Below, piece after piece: positions 48,160 through 57,246 of a stretch of 64,000 nt of DNA. The translations under genes and the position numbers were made by a program. Numbering within the stretch: position 1 is the first letter of the stretch; every line of letters starts with the position of its first letter. This stretch comes from Microvirga sesbaniae. GTDB lineage: Bacteria > Pseudomonadota > Alphaproteobacteria > Rhizobiales > Beijerinckiaceae. The DNA lies in the NCBI RefSeq assembly GCF_025460805.1, contig NZ_JAMXFJ010000014.1, forward strand, positions 86,845-150,844, given 5' to 3'. The notes under the pieces were generated by a model. The model searched no databases, was not told where the DNA came from, and was given only the letters and a program-made list of their open reading frames with translations.

Positions 48160-49107
48160 CTACTGGGCGGCCAGTGCATAACGAAGTTCGATCTCGACGT
48201 CAGTGACCTCTTGATCCAATCTCCGTGCCTCTGCAATCACCTCGTCGGTCCACAACATCCGATTCCGGCCAAACTTCTCAAACAACTCTTCCTGGGCCTT
48301 TTCAATCTCGCGACAACGATCCCGCAAAGCCTGGATCTCGGGCGTGACAACCGGCTCGACAACCTCATCCATTTCTGTATTCGGCACGAGATAGTAGTCG
48401 CGGTCCTGATTTTGTACGGCCCGATATAGGTGCTCTGGATACGGCTGCCCTTCTTCCCAGGTCTCGGGGTCGAAATCCGACCAATCTCGCTCGGCCTCAC
48501 CAGCGTTAGCAGAGAACGTCACCGCCGCTTCAATATGAACAGTGGCCGGTTTCGGCTTTTCAATAGGATCAACCTTCGGCGCCTCGACAGGCTTTGCCCT
48601 CTGCTCGACGACAGAGGGAGGCTCTGTAGACGCTAGGGGTACAGCAGCATTCGTCTCCTGAGGAGAGACAGTCTTAGGCCTCGACACATCCGACTGCTCT
48701 GACTCGCAGGTCCTCATAGATAGAAGGACACGAGCCTCTTTCTCGCTGAGCCCTGGATTGGCAGCCATGAATTCCGCGAGTTGCTCTTCGGTGAAGCTGC
48801 CCTTTGGCACGACAAAGCTATTGGTCACCCGGAAGGCGCGCCTGCCCTCCTTCAGAGCCTTCCGGTGCTCCGCTACAAGCACCTTCTGATCGGCCAGCTT
48901 TTTCTTCTCAGCCTGCTTGGCCGCGAGCCGACGCGCGATCGCCCGTTCGCCTTCCTCACGGATCTTGGCCATCTCAGCATCGATCTGGTCCATGCGCAAT
49001 TGCACACGCTTCTCGATCACGCCGGGACGCTCGGCGCCCCAGGAGTAGCGCTTCCCGTCCTTGCGGGCCGTGTTGACTGATACTGATCCGGTCGCAGCAG
49101 CGCCCAT
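48160..49107 (-). CDS. Long coiled-coil, partly disordered protein, 315 aa
   Basis: Start at MGAAATG; a longer frame to 49197 has no ribosome site. Residues 30-95 form a charged helix (LRMDQIDAEMAKIREEGERA; AKQAEKKKLADQKVLVAEHR), 110-220 are Pro/Glu/Ser-rich and probably disordered, and the last 70 form another helix (LRDRCREIEKAQEELFEKFG). It looks like a scaffold or DNA-partition-type accessory protein, but no motif proves that. It is the last gene before the origin-like region. Confidence 0.7.
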   Translation of the reverse strand: MGAAATGSVSVNTARKDGKRYSWGAERPGVIEKRVQLRMDQIDAEMAKIREEGERAIARRLAAKQAEKKKLADQKVLVAEHRKALKEGRRAFRVTNSFVVPKGSFTEEQLAEFMAANPGLSEKEARVLLSMRTCESEQSDVSRPKTVSPQETNAAVPLASTEPPSVVEQRAKPVEAPKVDPIEKPKPATVHIEAAVTFSANAGEAERDWSDFDPETWEEGQPYPEHLYRAVQNQDRDYYLVPNTEMDEVVEPVVTPEIQALRDRCREIEKAQEELFEKFGRNRMLWTDEVIAEARRLDQEVTDVEIELRYALAAQ

Positions 49108-49311
49108 CACAAAGCCTCTCACTTCGTCAAAAACAGGAGGCGCGCAGTTGGACTCACACCTCCGAATTAAACCGGAAGGTAGCAGCCTTATGGCCAAGAT
49201 TCAACGAAGTGAAACCCGGAACGTCGAATTCAACTGACACTCAAACGGCAGTTATCACCAGAAACCTCCTGCCAGTCCCGCATGCCGGAAAGGCAGATGG
49301 CCGGAAAACTG

Positions 49312-50104
49312 ACCTGTCGCAGAAATGGCAGGTCCGAAATTTCTCACCTGACAGCCCAAAGTAAAACGGCCTGACAGGTTGGTTCCCGGCCGATCTTTCG
49401 CACTTCGGGCGAGCGACAGGTTCGAAAACTGGAGGCCTGTCACATCTTCTCCGGCCTGGCAGACACCCCAGCAGCCCTCCATCCTCTCTTGCTGCTCTCT
49501 GGGAGGCAGTCCGTCCGCGATCGAGCGATGGTCGACAGCACGCAGTCCGCGCTTGCTTCATAGACCCACGCGACACCCGCTGCCTGGTCCGATCGCACTC
49601 CGGCTGGATCCCTCGTCAATTGAGCTGCCTGTCCCTTCAGATCGAACATGAAAGGTCGAATTTGACACCACCTGTCATCAGTTCCGGCCCAATCTGTCAG
49701 GTCCTGTTACGACAGACCTTTCATTTGGGCGACAGGTCATACATGCGGGCACCTGTCATAGCATCAGCCAAACCCTTACGAGGCAAAGGCTTGGCTTCTC
49801 GGCCACTATCATCCTGCTACACATGCAGGAGGAATCCGAGCTCGCCTGTTGCCAGGAGCCAGCGACCGACACGCTCCCTTAGACGGGCCGGCACGGTCAC
49901 GGCTCTGCCGGGGCAAGTGACAGGTCTGGGGCAATGCGGCCTGACACACCGAGCGGCCGACCAGCCCGTCCCGCCAGTGCCATCGAGGCCGAGGGCCACC
50001 CTCCCCGCCTGGTCGAGGCACACCAAAGGACCAGACGATCTGACAGGTCGAGAAACTCCCTGCCTGTCAGCGGAGTGACAGGTCTTGCCACAACCGACCT
50101 GTCA
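49312..50104. other. Iteron-like array of TGACAGGT / ACCTGTCA
   Basis: Copies of GACAGGT or its complement occur at 49312, 49372, 49415, 49436, 49670, 49731, 49751, 49918, 50041, 50063, 50076 and 50097, with further variants at 49346, 49628, 49694, 49711 and 49941. Both orientations are used, and no gene is present. Such clusters are typical of iteron origins or of sites for a partition or regulatory protein. CAAAGTAAAAC is also repeated at 49357 and 50209, near each end of the array. No recognisable replication initiator lies next to it. Confidence 0.6.
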
Positions 50105-50638
50105 CCCATTCTCCTGTTAGATCGCAGTCGATCCTAGTCGCTGCAGCTCCCGGATCTCCCGAGTGCACCGGCCGGACTCGCCAGCTCACTGGCCAGACTC
50201 CATTCGTGCAAAGTAAAACCCCTGTTCGGAGCGTTCAGAGAACGCCACTGGTCTTTTGCTTGGCCTGAATACATATCCTTTGCTTGACGCCCGTCGTATC
50301 GAAGAACAGCGGGTGTGCCCCCGCGATTCTGCTGGAGCGTAATCACATCAGTTTGTACTGTCGGAATACGTTTTCACGGCAGAGATAGACGCGCTCTCAC
50401 CGTGTGCGCGTCTCCAAACCCGCCCGGAGCGGCCTGGAGGCCGGTCGAGGCAGGACAGGCTCAAAGACTCTCGATCGGCTCGGGAGGGGCCACAGGCCCC
50501 GTTCTACGTCCCGCATGACCCTACCCCGCCGACGGGCATAGCCTGCGGCTGTCGGAACACCTCTGAGGCTCACAGACCCCTAATAGGAGGGGTCCAGAGG
50601 GAGGTTTAGGGGCAGGATAATTTTTAGGGCCCAATACC

Positions 50639-50675
50639 GCAAATCTGATGCACCTACCGGTTCATCCAGATTTGC
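50639..50675. other. Inverted repeat GCAAATCTG / CAGATTTGC
   Basis: Perfect 9-bp arms with a 19-nt spacer in gene-free DNA between the iteron-like array and the hairpin cluster. Confidence 0.45.
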
Positions 50676-50715
50676 TGTCACTTACATTGGGCTCTGCGAG
50701 GCTGTCCCGGCGCGC

Positions 50716-50826
50716 TTTGGCTGAGGCCAAACCGCACGATCCAGGCGGATCGTGGCCGGGTACGGGCGAGGCATCCGACTGCTGAACGCAGCCCTGCCTC
50801 GCCATCCGGACGCGAAAACCGCGTCC
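50716..50826. other. Cluster of four perfect hairpins
   Basis: In 111 bp: TTTGGC-TGAG-GCCAAA (50716), CACGATCC-AGGC-GGATCGTG (50735), GGCGAGGCA...TGCCTCGCC enclosing CTGC-TGAAC-GCAG (50765) and GGACGCG-AAAAC-CGCGTCC (50808). A fifth, CCGCTCT-CA-AGAGCGG, lies at 50919. None has a T-tract. They could form single-strand structures for replication or transfer, or a folded RNA. Confidence 0.55.
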
Positions 50827-51139
50827 CTCGTGAATACTATGTGATTACTTGCCGTCGCAGAACGCTCCGGCTGCGGGCGGACGACCAGCGTCCGCATGCT
50901 CTCTCGGCCTCTGCCGCTCTCAAGAGCGGCTCGGCCCGGCTGACAAGCAGCCTCTGGAAGGGGTTAGGGCCATCTCGGCGAGGGTTGCTGCAGGGCCATT
51001 CGGCCCCCGATAGCGCCATCCTTCTTTCCAGCCCACCCCAGGATCCTGAACCTGCAACCTGGCCCGGACTTGTTCTTTCACAAACGCCGCCGCGAGCGCT
51101 TCGCATCACCCGTTGCGGCGCTCACATAGATCGGAACCT
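50827..51139. other. Gene-free sequence before IS element
   Basis: GC-rich, with further short inverted repeats. Open frames here lack ribosome sites and have Arg/Ser-rich, shadow-like composition. I see no gene. Confidence 0.45.
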
Positions 51140-51147
51140 TGATCAGC
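51140..51147. repeat. Target-site duplication, left
   Basis: TGATCAGC directly outside the left inverted repeat; an identical 8-mer follows the right end. Confidence 0.85.
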
Positions 51148-52514
51148 GTAATTACCCACGCCCTTGTCAGCAGGCACAATTCCTGAATCCATGGGGAGAT
51201 GGATCGCACTGATTTGCAGCGTCTGAGCAAGGAAGAGCTGATCGAGCTGGTGCTGCGGCTGCAGCATCCGCCAAAGACCTCGCGCACATCCTCCAAGCCA
51301 CCCTCGACCGATCGCAAGCAGCGTCGGGATCAGGCCAAGCCCGGCGGGGCCAAGCCGGGACATGAAGGTCACAGCCGGATCCTCAGCGCCACGCCCGATG
51401 AGGTGGTCGAGCATCGTCCTGACCGGTGCTCGGGCTGCTCGGCTGTCCTGATGGTGGATTGGCCGGCGGAGACGATCAGCATCCACGAGCAGATCGACCT
51501 CCCGGAGATAACGCCCCGCGTCACCCAACATCGGCGCCTGGCGGTGTGCTGCCCCGCCTGTGGAACGCGGGTCGTCGCGCCCGTGCCGGAGGCCGCCAAG
51601 CGGACACCGTTCGGGCCGCGCGTCCATGCCATGGCGACTTATCTCAAGACCTTCCAGGCTCTGTCCTACGAGCGGCTGCAGGGCACGTTCGCGGACCTGT
51701 TCGGGCTCACCATCAGCCAAGGCGGCCTGATGAACATGCTGCGCCGGGCGCAGGACGCCTTCGCAACCGAGCGCGACAAGGCGGTTGCGGCGTTACGCCA
51801 GGCCCGGGTCGTCGCCTCCGACAAGACCGGCGTCCGGATCGAGGGCTGCAATGCCTATCATTGGGTGTTTCGCTGCGCCGAGGCGGTGGTCCATCACGCC
51901 TCGCCGACCCGAGGCGCTATTGTGGTCCGGACCATGATGGCCGGACACCGGCCCGAGGTCTGGTGCTCCGACCGCTATAGCGCACAGCAGGGCCATGCCG
52001 ACGCCCACCAGACCTGTCTGGCTCATCTTTCCCGCGACGTCGCCTATGCCGATGAGGCGAGCGAGGATGTCCTGCCCTCCCGCCTCAAGCTGTGGCTGCA
52101 CCGGGCCTTTGCCCTGGCGGAGGAGGTCGCAACCCTTGCCGCCTCGACCCTGGCCCGCAAGCGCCGCGCCTTGGAACGAAGTCTGGATGATATCCTGGCC
52201 GCGCCGACCTCCTGTGATCTCGCCCGTGACCTTCAGAGCAAGGTCCGGCGCGCTCGCGATCAGCTTCTGACCTTCGCCCACTGGCCCGGATTGGTTGAGG
52301 CAACCAACAACGCCTGCGAACGCGCGCTCAGACCGGCCGTGATTCAGCGCAAGGTGACCAACGGCTATCGGGCGATGTGGGCGGCCGCGGGCGAAGCAGA
52401 CATTCGAACGGTCGTCGACACGGCGCGCCTTGGCCCGGAAACCAACGCGTTCAAGACCATCCTTCAGACCGTGTCCGCCTGAACCTCAGCTCAAAATGGG
52501 GCGTGGGTAATTAC
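51148..52514. mobile_element. IS66-family element, tnpC-only type, 1,367 bp
   Basis: Terminal inverted repeats GTAATTACCCACGCCC (51148-51163) and GGGCGTGGGTAATTAC (52499-52514) match perfectly, flanked by the 8-bp duplication TGATCAGC. IS66 elements make 8-bp duplications. Only the tnpC-type transposase is present; tnpA and tnpB are absent, as in the short IS66 subgroup typified by ISBst12. Intact ends and gene suggest recent, functional insertion. Confidence 0.92.
51199..52482 (+). CDS. tnpC: IS66-family transposase
   Basis: 427 aa. N-terminal coiled coil with KEELIELVLRLQHPPKTSRT, a KPPSTDRK-type basic segment and a zinc finger (CSGCSAVLMVDW; CCPACGTRV) precede the DDE catalytic domain with VVASDKTGVRI, WCSDRYSAQQGHADAHQTCL and a C-terminal NNACERALRP block carrying the Glu. 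Length and order fit a complete IS66 transposase. No frameshift or stop is visible. Confidence 0.92.
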   Translation: MDRTDLQRLSKEELIELVLRLQHPPKTSRTSSKPPSTDRKQRRDQAKPGGAKPGHEGHSRILSATPDEVVEHRPDRCSGCSAVLMVDWPAETISIHEQIDLPEITPRVTQHRRLAVCCPACGTRVVAPVPEAAKRTPFGPRVHAMATYLKTFQALSYERLQGTFADLFGLTISQGGLMNMLRRAQDAFATERDKAVAALRQARVVASDKTGVRIEGCNAYHWVFRCAEAVVHHASPTRGAIVVRTMMAGHRPEVWCSDRYSAQQGHADAHQTCLAHLSRDVAYADEASEDVLPSRLKLWLHRAFALAEEVATLAASTLARKRRALERSLDDILAAPTSCDLARDLQSKVRRARDQLLTFAHWPGLVEATNNACERALRPAVIQRKVTNGYRAMWAAAGEADIRTVVDTARLGPETNAFKTILQTVSA

Positions 52515-52522
52515 TGATCAGC
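52515..52522. repeat. Target-site duplication, right
   Basis: TGATCAGC, identical to 51140-51147. Confidence 0.85.
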
Positions 52523-52691
52523 AACCCGTTGGTCTTGAGATGACCGGGATGCTACTGCTTGCAAGGAAGCAAAGTCAGGGACCGCCGACCCCGACGTGAT
52601 ACGCGGGATGTGTCGTGCCGGGAATACGCGGAAAGGGATGGGCCAAGAGCCGAACGGTGCGACTCTCCCATCGCCATGGCCTGGCGGTAGC

Positions 52692-55600
52692 CTAAGCGAT
52701 CTTGAAGTCGTACGCGCTGAGCCACAACCATTTGTCGATCTTGGCGAACTGAACCGCCTTGCCGGTCCCGCTGCCATCGGCGTCATAGTAAAGGGCGCCC
52801 TTAGCCATGTCGTAGATGATGCGATCGTCCGCGTCCGAGGCCGCCTTCCCCCACGTGAATGCGTCGAGCCCGAGCGTTCCCTGCTTGCCGAGTGCCTTAA
52901 AGACCGACCGGTCCAGCCAGATTGTATCCGCGGCGATGCTGAACGATCGGATCGTATCGATCTCACCCTTCCCGAGCTTGGTGTCGAAGACAAAGGCGTC
53001 TCGACCGGCGCTGCCCTGCAGCAGATCCGCTCCCTCGCCCCCGGACAGGACGTCGTCGCCAGCGCCACCATCCAGCGTGTCGTTGCCGTCCCCACCATAA
53101 AGCCGATCCTTCCCGGAGCCGCCATCAAGGCGGTCCTTGCCGTCCCGGCCGTAGAGCTTGTCGTCCCCGGAGGAGCCATAGAGCCGGTCCTGCCCCTCAT
53201 TGCCGGTGAGCACGTCATTCCCCGACTTTCCGTCCAGGAGACTTCCGACCCTCGAAGCGTAGAGCTTGTTGGCAAGCGAGTTGCCATAGCCGCTGATGGC
53301 GTGACCGGTCAGGTGGAGGTTTTCCACGTTCGATCCAAGCCTGAGGTTTACGGAGCTGTACACCGTGTCCGTGCCGCCTCTCACGCTCTCCAGAATCCGG
53401 TCGCCGGACGAGTCGACGATATAGGTGTCGTTACCGGTCCCCCCGGTCAGCAGATCAGCTCCGCCGGCGCCATCGAGGCGATCGTGCCCTGCGCCGCCGG
53501 AAAGCGTGTCGTTTCCTCCTCCGCCCGTCAGAACGTCGTTTAACGCACTGCCGATGACGTGAAGATTGTCAGGCCTGACCGGGTCAGGTTCGGTCGGCGT
53601 GGGATCAACCGGCCCCGGATCAACTGGTCCTGGATCGACCGGGCCCGGGTCCACCGGGCCGGGATCGACGGGCCGCTCGCCAATGACAAGGTTGCTGTTG
53701 GCCGCCAGCGATCCCGATGTTCCCGGGCCAGGCAGCGCAAGGTCGGCGCTGTTCCCCGACACGCCGGCGATGGTGGCCCCGTTCAAACGGAGAGCGCCAC
53801 TCTCCAGATAGTCCAGATCGCCTGACAGGTCGCCTGGCTGCACCGTGTAATGGAAGACCAGGGTGTTCGTCCCCGACCCCGAAACGAACGACGCGAAACG
53901 GTCGATTAGACCGGTTTCGAGCGCGAGCGTCGGCAGGCCTGCACTCGTATCCACCACCACGACCTTGCTGAACTCCACAGCGATCGCAATCTGATCCCCG
54001 GCCGAATAGGTGCCGGCTGCCGTGCGAGCGGCAACGTTGATAACCTTCGGCCGAGCGGCATCGACGGTCCAGGTATAGGTGGCCGGTGTCGCATCCATGT
54101 TGCCGGCGGCATCAATGGCTCTCACCGCCAGTGTGTGACTGCCGTCGACGAGACCGGTGATCGTAAATACGTCCGAGGCCGCGGCAAAGCTCGACCCGTC
54201 GAGGCTGACCTGGAAGGATGCACCCGCCTCGCTGGATAAGAAGGTGAAGACCGCGTTGGAATTCGGTGAAGTCCCCGGCGGGCCCGCGGAGATCGTTGTC
54301 TCTGGAGGAACCCCGTCGACGAGCACTTGCGCGGTCGACCCGACCCCGTTGAGGATCGTTTCCGCGTCCAGGCCCCCCAAGCTTTGGACCGTGCCGCCTT
54401 TCAGGGCCAGGGAGCCGATTGCGATGCCGTTCGCGTCCAGGTCCCCGGTTGCCGCGACATAGCGGAAGGTCAGTGCTCCTGTTCCTGATCCGCCAAGGTA
54501 CGATGCTTCGACGACCTTCGAGCCGACAACAAGGGCAATGCTGGGTGCCCCGCTGACAACCACCGCCTCAGTAAAGGCTAGGGTAAAATCCAGGGCGTCC
54601 CCGGCCTTATAGGTCCCATTGGCAGGCACAGCCACGGACGAAACCTGCGGGACACTCGCATTGTAGATGATCGTATTGGCCGAGAGCGCGATTGCCCCGG
54701 TAGCGCCCTTGAGCGTCAGGGCGTAGTCGACATCGTCCACCCGGAATGTCAGCGTCTCACCGGAGAGTGACGCGCCCTGAAGTGTGCCAGTGGTGATCCG
54801 GATGCTCTCGCCATTCTCGATGTCCGTGATGACGTCCCCGTCGAGTTCACTCGCTTTGCCCTCGAAGAGATCCCGTCCTCCGCCACCCGTGATGGTATCG
54901 TTGCCGAGACCGCCGTTGATCGTCGATGAACCTGACTGAGCCGTGATCTTATCGATCCCGGTTCCACCGATGATGGTCTCGGCGTTCAGGATTGTGACCG
55001 TGTTGGGTGTATCGCCCAGGCTGATACGGTCATTCCCCGCGCCCGCATCGAGCGTCTCGACCGCTCTAAAGATGATGGTGTCATCGGCCTCGCTGAGGAT
55101 GACGTGATCGATCCCGGTGCCGCCGATCAGGATCTCGACGGCTCTGACAGTGACCGTGCCCCCGGCATCACCCAGCAGAACGACGTCCATTCCGGCCCCG
55201 CCGTCGATGCCCTCAACGCCGCTCGCAATGAGCGTGTCGTTGCCTTCACTCAGTGTGATCTGGTCGACGCCGACGCTCCCGATCAGCGTCTCGACATTCC
55301 GGATTGCGACAGTCCCACCTTGGCCAATGAGCGTGACGCTGTCGCCGCCCAGTCCGCCATCGATGCTCTCGATGCCACTCACCGAGACCGTGTCATTGCT
55401 GCTGCTTAGAGTAATGTGATCAACCCCGGCACCGCCAATGAGCGTGTCGATCAATCTGACAGCGATCACGTTGCCGTCGGCTCCGAGGGTAATGATATCC
55501 GAGCCCGTTCCGCCGATGATAGTCTCGGCGTTTAGGATGGTATACGTGCCACCGCGGTCTCCCAGGATGATGCTGTCATTTCCGGCACCCGCATCGAGGG

Positions 55601-57038
55601 TCTCAACGCCCACGGTGATGAGGATGTCGTCGCCATCGCTCAGGAACACCTGATCGACGCCGCTGCCGCCCAAGAGGGTTTCGACATTGTGCAGAGTGAC
55701 GGTGCCTCCCTGGTTTCCAAGGGTAATGGTATCGCCACCAGCCCCGGCATCGAGGAACTCGATCCCGGTCATGAAAAGGGTGTCATTCCCGCTGCTGAGC
55801 GTGATCCGATCAGTCCCAGCTCCACCGATGAGCGTCTCGACCTGTCTGACGGCCACGACGTTGCCGCCATCGCCAAGGGTCACGGTATCGGATGATGCCC
55901 CGCCGATGATGGTCTCGGCGTTCAGGATTGTGACCGTATTGGATGCATCGCCCAGGCTGATCGTGTCGTTGCCGGCGCCCGCGTCGAGGGTCTCGACCGC
56001 TCTAAAGATGAATGTGTCATCTGCCTCGCTGAGGGTGACGTGATCGATTCCAGTGCTGCCAACCAGGATTTCAACCCCTCTGACAGTGACCGTGCCCCCG
56101 GCACCAGCCAGGAACACGACGTCCATTCCGGTCCCACCGTCGATGCTCTCGATGCCGCTCGCAGTGAGCGTGTCGTTGCCGCTACTCAGGGTAATTAAGT
56201 CGACGCCGACACTCCCGATCAGCGTCTCGACTTGGCTTACAGCCACCAAGTTGCCGCCATCGCCGAGGGTCACGATATCCGATGATACCCCGCCGACGAT
56301 GGTCTCGGCGTTCAGGATTGTAATAGTGTTGGATGTGTCGCCTAGCCTAATCGTGTCGTTGCCAGCCCCGGCATCAAGAGTCTCGACCCCCCTTATGAGG
56401 ATCGTGTTATCTCCGTCACTGAGGATCACCTGATCGGTTCCCGATCCGCCCACCAGGGACTCGACGTTTCTGACAGAGATTGTGCCCCCGGAATCACCTA
56501 AGACGACGAGATCCCCTCCTGCCCCACCGTCGACGCTCTCGATCCCGGTTAGCTTGATAATGTCATTGTCGTTGCTGAGGGTGACCAGATCAGTACCAGC
56601 CCCGCCGGTCAGCACCTCAACGCCGGTGATCGTCAGGGTGTTTCCGGCATCTCCCAGGGAAACACGATCGTCGATGGAGCTTCCGATGATCTGTTCGATA
56701 CCCTCGACATAGAATTGATGGGGTATTCCGCCATTCTGAACGATGGTGAGACTATCGACTCCAGACCCGCCGGCGAGGGTGGTGATACCAGAACCAGAAA
56801 CGGGTTTGACCACGAAAGCATGGCCTGCAGCAGATCCTAGGATTGTTAGCGGAGCGGCCGTGAGCCCTACCGCGTCTATCGACTGTACGGGCTCTGATCC
56901 CCCATCGACGGGAACATTGCCTCCGTTCAATGTAACAATGACGCGCCCGGTCTCGTCGTACCGGACGTGGACGCTGTCTTCGGCTTCGCCTCCAGAAAGG
57001 AGCAGAACACCATTAGAGACGGACGCGGAAAACGTCAT
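52692..57038 (-). CDS. Giant RTX-type secreted protein with unusual tandem modules, 1,448 aa
   Basis: Residues 1-700 are a regular series of short modules such as VETLIGGAGVDHITLSSSND, GIESIDGG and LNAETIIGGTGSD, with alternating hydrophobic and Asp/Gly-rich turns, likely a long beta-solenoid. Residues 770-1110 hold Ig-like domains (VSSVAVPANGTYKAGDALDF; VTLAVRAIDAAGN-type). A PVDPG repeat linker near 1122-1145 leads to classic RTX nonapeptides (GGAGHDRLDGAGGADLLTGG) and an uncleaved C-terminal export block with DDRIIYDMAKGALYYDADGS. It is probably exported by a type I system encoded elsewhere; a surface adhesin or matrix role is inferred. Confidence 0.85.
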   Translation of the reverse strand: MTFSASVSNGVLLLSGGEAEDSVHVRYDETGRVIVTLNGGNVPVDGGSEPVQSIDAVGLTAAPLTILGSAAGHAFVVKPVSGSGITTLAGGSGVDSLTIVQNGGIPHQFYVEGIEQIIGSSIDDRVSLGDAGNTLTITGVEVLTGGAGTDLVTLSNDNDIIKLTGIESVDGGAGGDLVVLGDSGGTISVRNVESLVGGSGTDQVILSDGDNTILIRGVETLDAGAGNDTIRLGDTSNTITILNAETIVGGVSSDIVTLGDGGNLVAVSQVETLIGSVGVDLITLSSGNDTLTASGIESIDGGTGMDVVFLAGAGGTVTVRGVEILVGSTGIDHVTLSEADDTFIFRAVETLDAGAGNDTISLGDASNTVTILNAETIIGGASSDTVTLGDGGNVVAVRQVETLIGGAGTDRITLSSGNDTLFMTGIEFLDAGAGGDTITLGNQGGTVTLHNVETLLGGSGVDQVFLSDGDDILITVGVETLDAGAGNDSIILGDRGGTYTILNAETIIGGTGSDIITLGADGNVIAVRLIDTLIGGAGVDHITLSSSNDTVSVSGIESIDGGLGGDSVTLIGQGGTVAIRNVETLIGSVGVDQITLSEGNDTLIASGVEGIDGGAGMDVVLLGDAGGTVTVRAVEILIGGTGIDHVILSEADDTIIFRAVETLDAGAGNDRISLGDTPNTVTILNAETIIGGTGIDKITAQSGSSTINGGLGNDTITGGGGRDLFEGKASELDGDVITDIENGESIRITTGTLQGASLSGETLTFRVDDVDYALTLKGATGAIALSANTIIYNASVPQVSSVAVPANGTYKAGDALDFTLAFTEAVVVSGAPSIALVVGSKVVEASYLGGSGTGALTFRYVAATGDLDANGIAIGSLALKGGTVQSLGGLDAETILNGVGSTAQVLVDGVPPETTISAGPPGTSPNSNAVFTFLSSEAGASFQVSLDGSSFAAASDVFTITGLVDGSHTLAVRAIDAAGNMDATPATYTWTVDAARPKVINVAARTAAGTYSAGDQIAIAVEFSKVVVVDTSAGLPTLALETGLIDRFASFVSGSGTNTLVFHYTVQPGDLSGDLDYLESGALRLNGATIAGVSGNSADLALPGPGTSGSLAANSNLVIGERPVDPGPVDPGPVDPGPVDPGPVDPTPTEPDPVRPDNLHVIGSALNDVLTGGGGNDTLSGGAGHDRLDGAGGADLLTGGTGNDTYIVDSSGDRILESVRGGTDTVYSSVNLRLGSNVENLHLTGHAISGYGNSLANKLYASRVGSLLDGKSGNDVLTGNEGQDRLYGSSGDDKLYGRDGKDRLDGGSGKDRLYGGDGNDTLDGGAGDDVLSGGEGADLLQGSAGRDAFVFDTKLGKGEIDTIRSFSIAADTIWLDRSVFKALGKQGTLGLDAFTWGKAASDADDRIIYDMAKGALYYDADGSGTGKAVQFAKIDKWLWLSAYDFKIA
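53602..53676. repeat. Five 15-bp tandem repeats in RTX gene
   Basis: Units such as GGATCAACCGGCCCC, each encoding PVDPG in the minus-strand protein. Variation at third positions shows the repeats are selected at the protein level. They form a rigid proline linker. Confidence 0.75.
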
Positions 57039-57246
57039 GAGAGGCTCCGAGGAGACGGCAAAACTGCAATTAGGTGGGATCAGGCGGAACTGGAGATATT
57101 CAGGTTGGTAACGCCCAGCCTTAGGACCGGCAACTGAATAAATACCTTAATCGCTCCTGATCGTCACGCTCGCCTTTGCGCCTAGATTGACGAACGCCAG
57201 CTTCCCGAAGTGCTTTACTCTCTGTGACATCGCCCCCTGACAGGGG

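Noticed and set aside
49312..50104. TGACAGGT array as coding repeats
   Set aside because: Copies are in both orientations with irregular spacing and in all frames, and no long ORF spans them.
50841..51212. Plus-strand ORF of 123 aa between hairpin cluster and IS element
   Set aside because: Arg/Ser/Pro-rich composition, no ribosome site, runs across the IS66 left end, so it cannot be an old gene.
51369..52303. Several long antisense frames within the IS66 transposase
   Set aside because: Shadow frames of a high-GC gene with clear conserved motifs on the plus strand.
52596..53543. 315-aa plus-strand ORF opposite the RTX C-terminus
   Set aside because: Mirrors the RTX repeats in the antisense frame; repetitive Val/Ile/Gly composition is explained by the repeat DNA.
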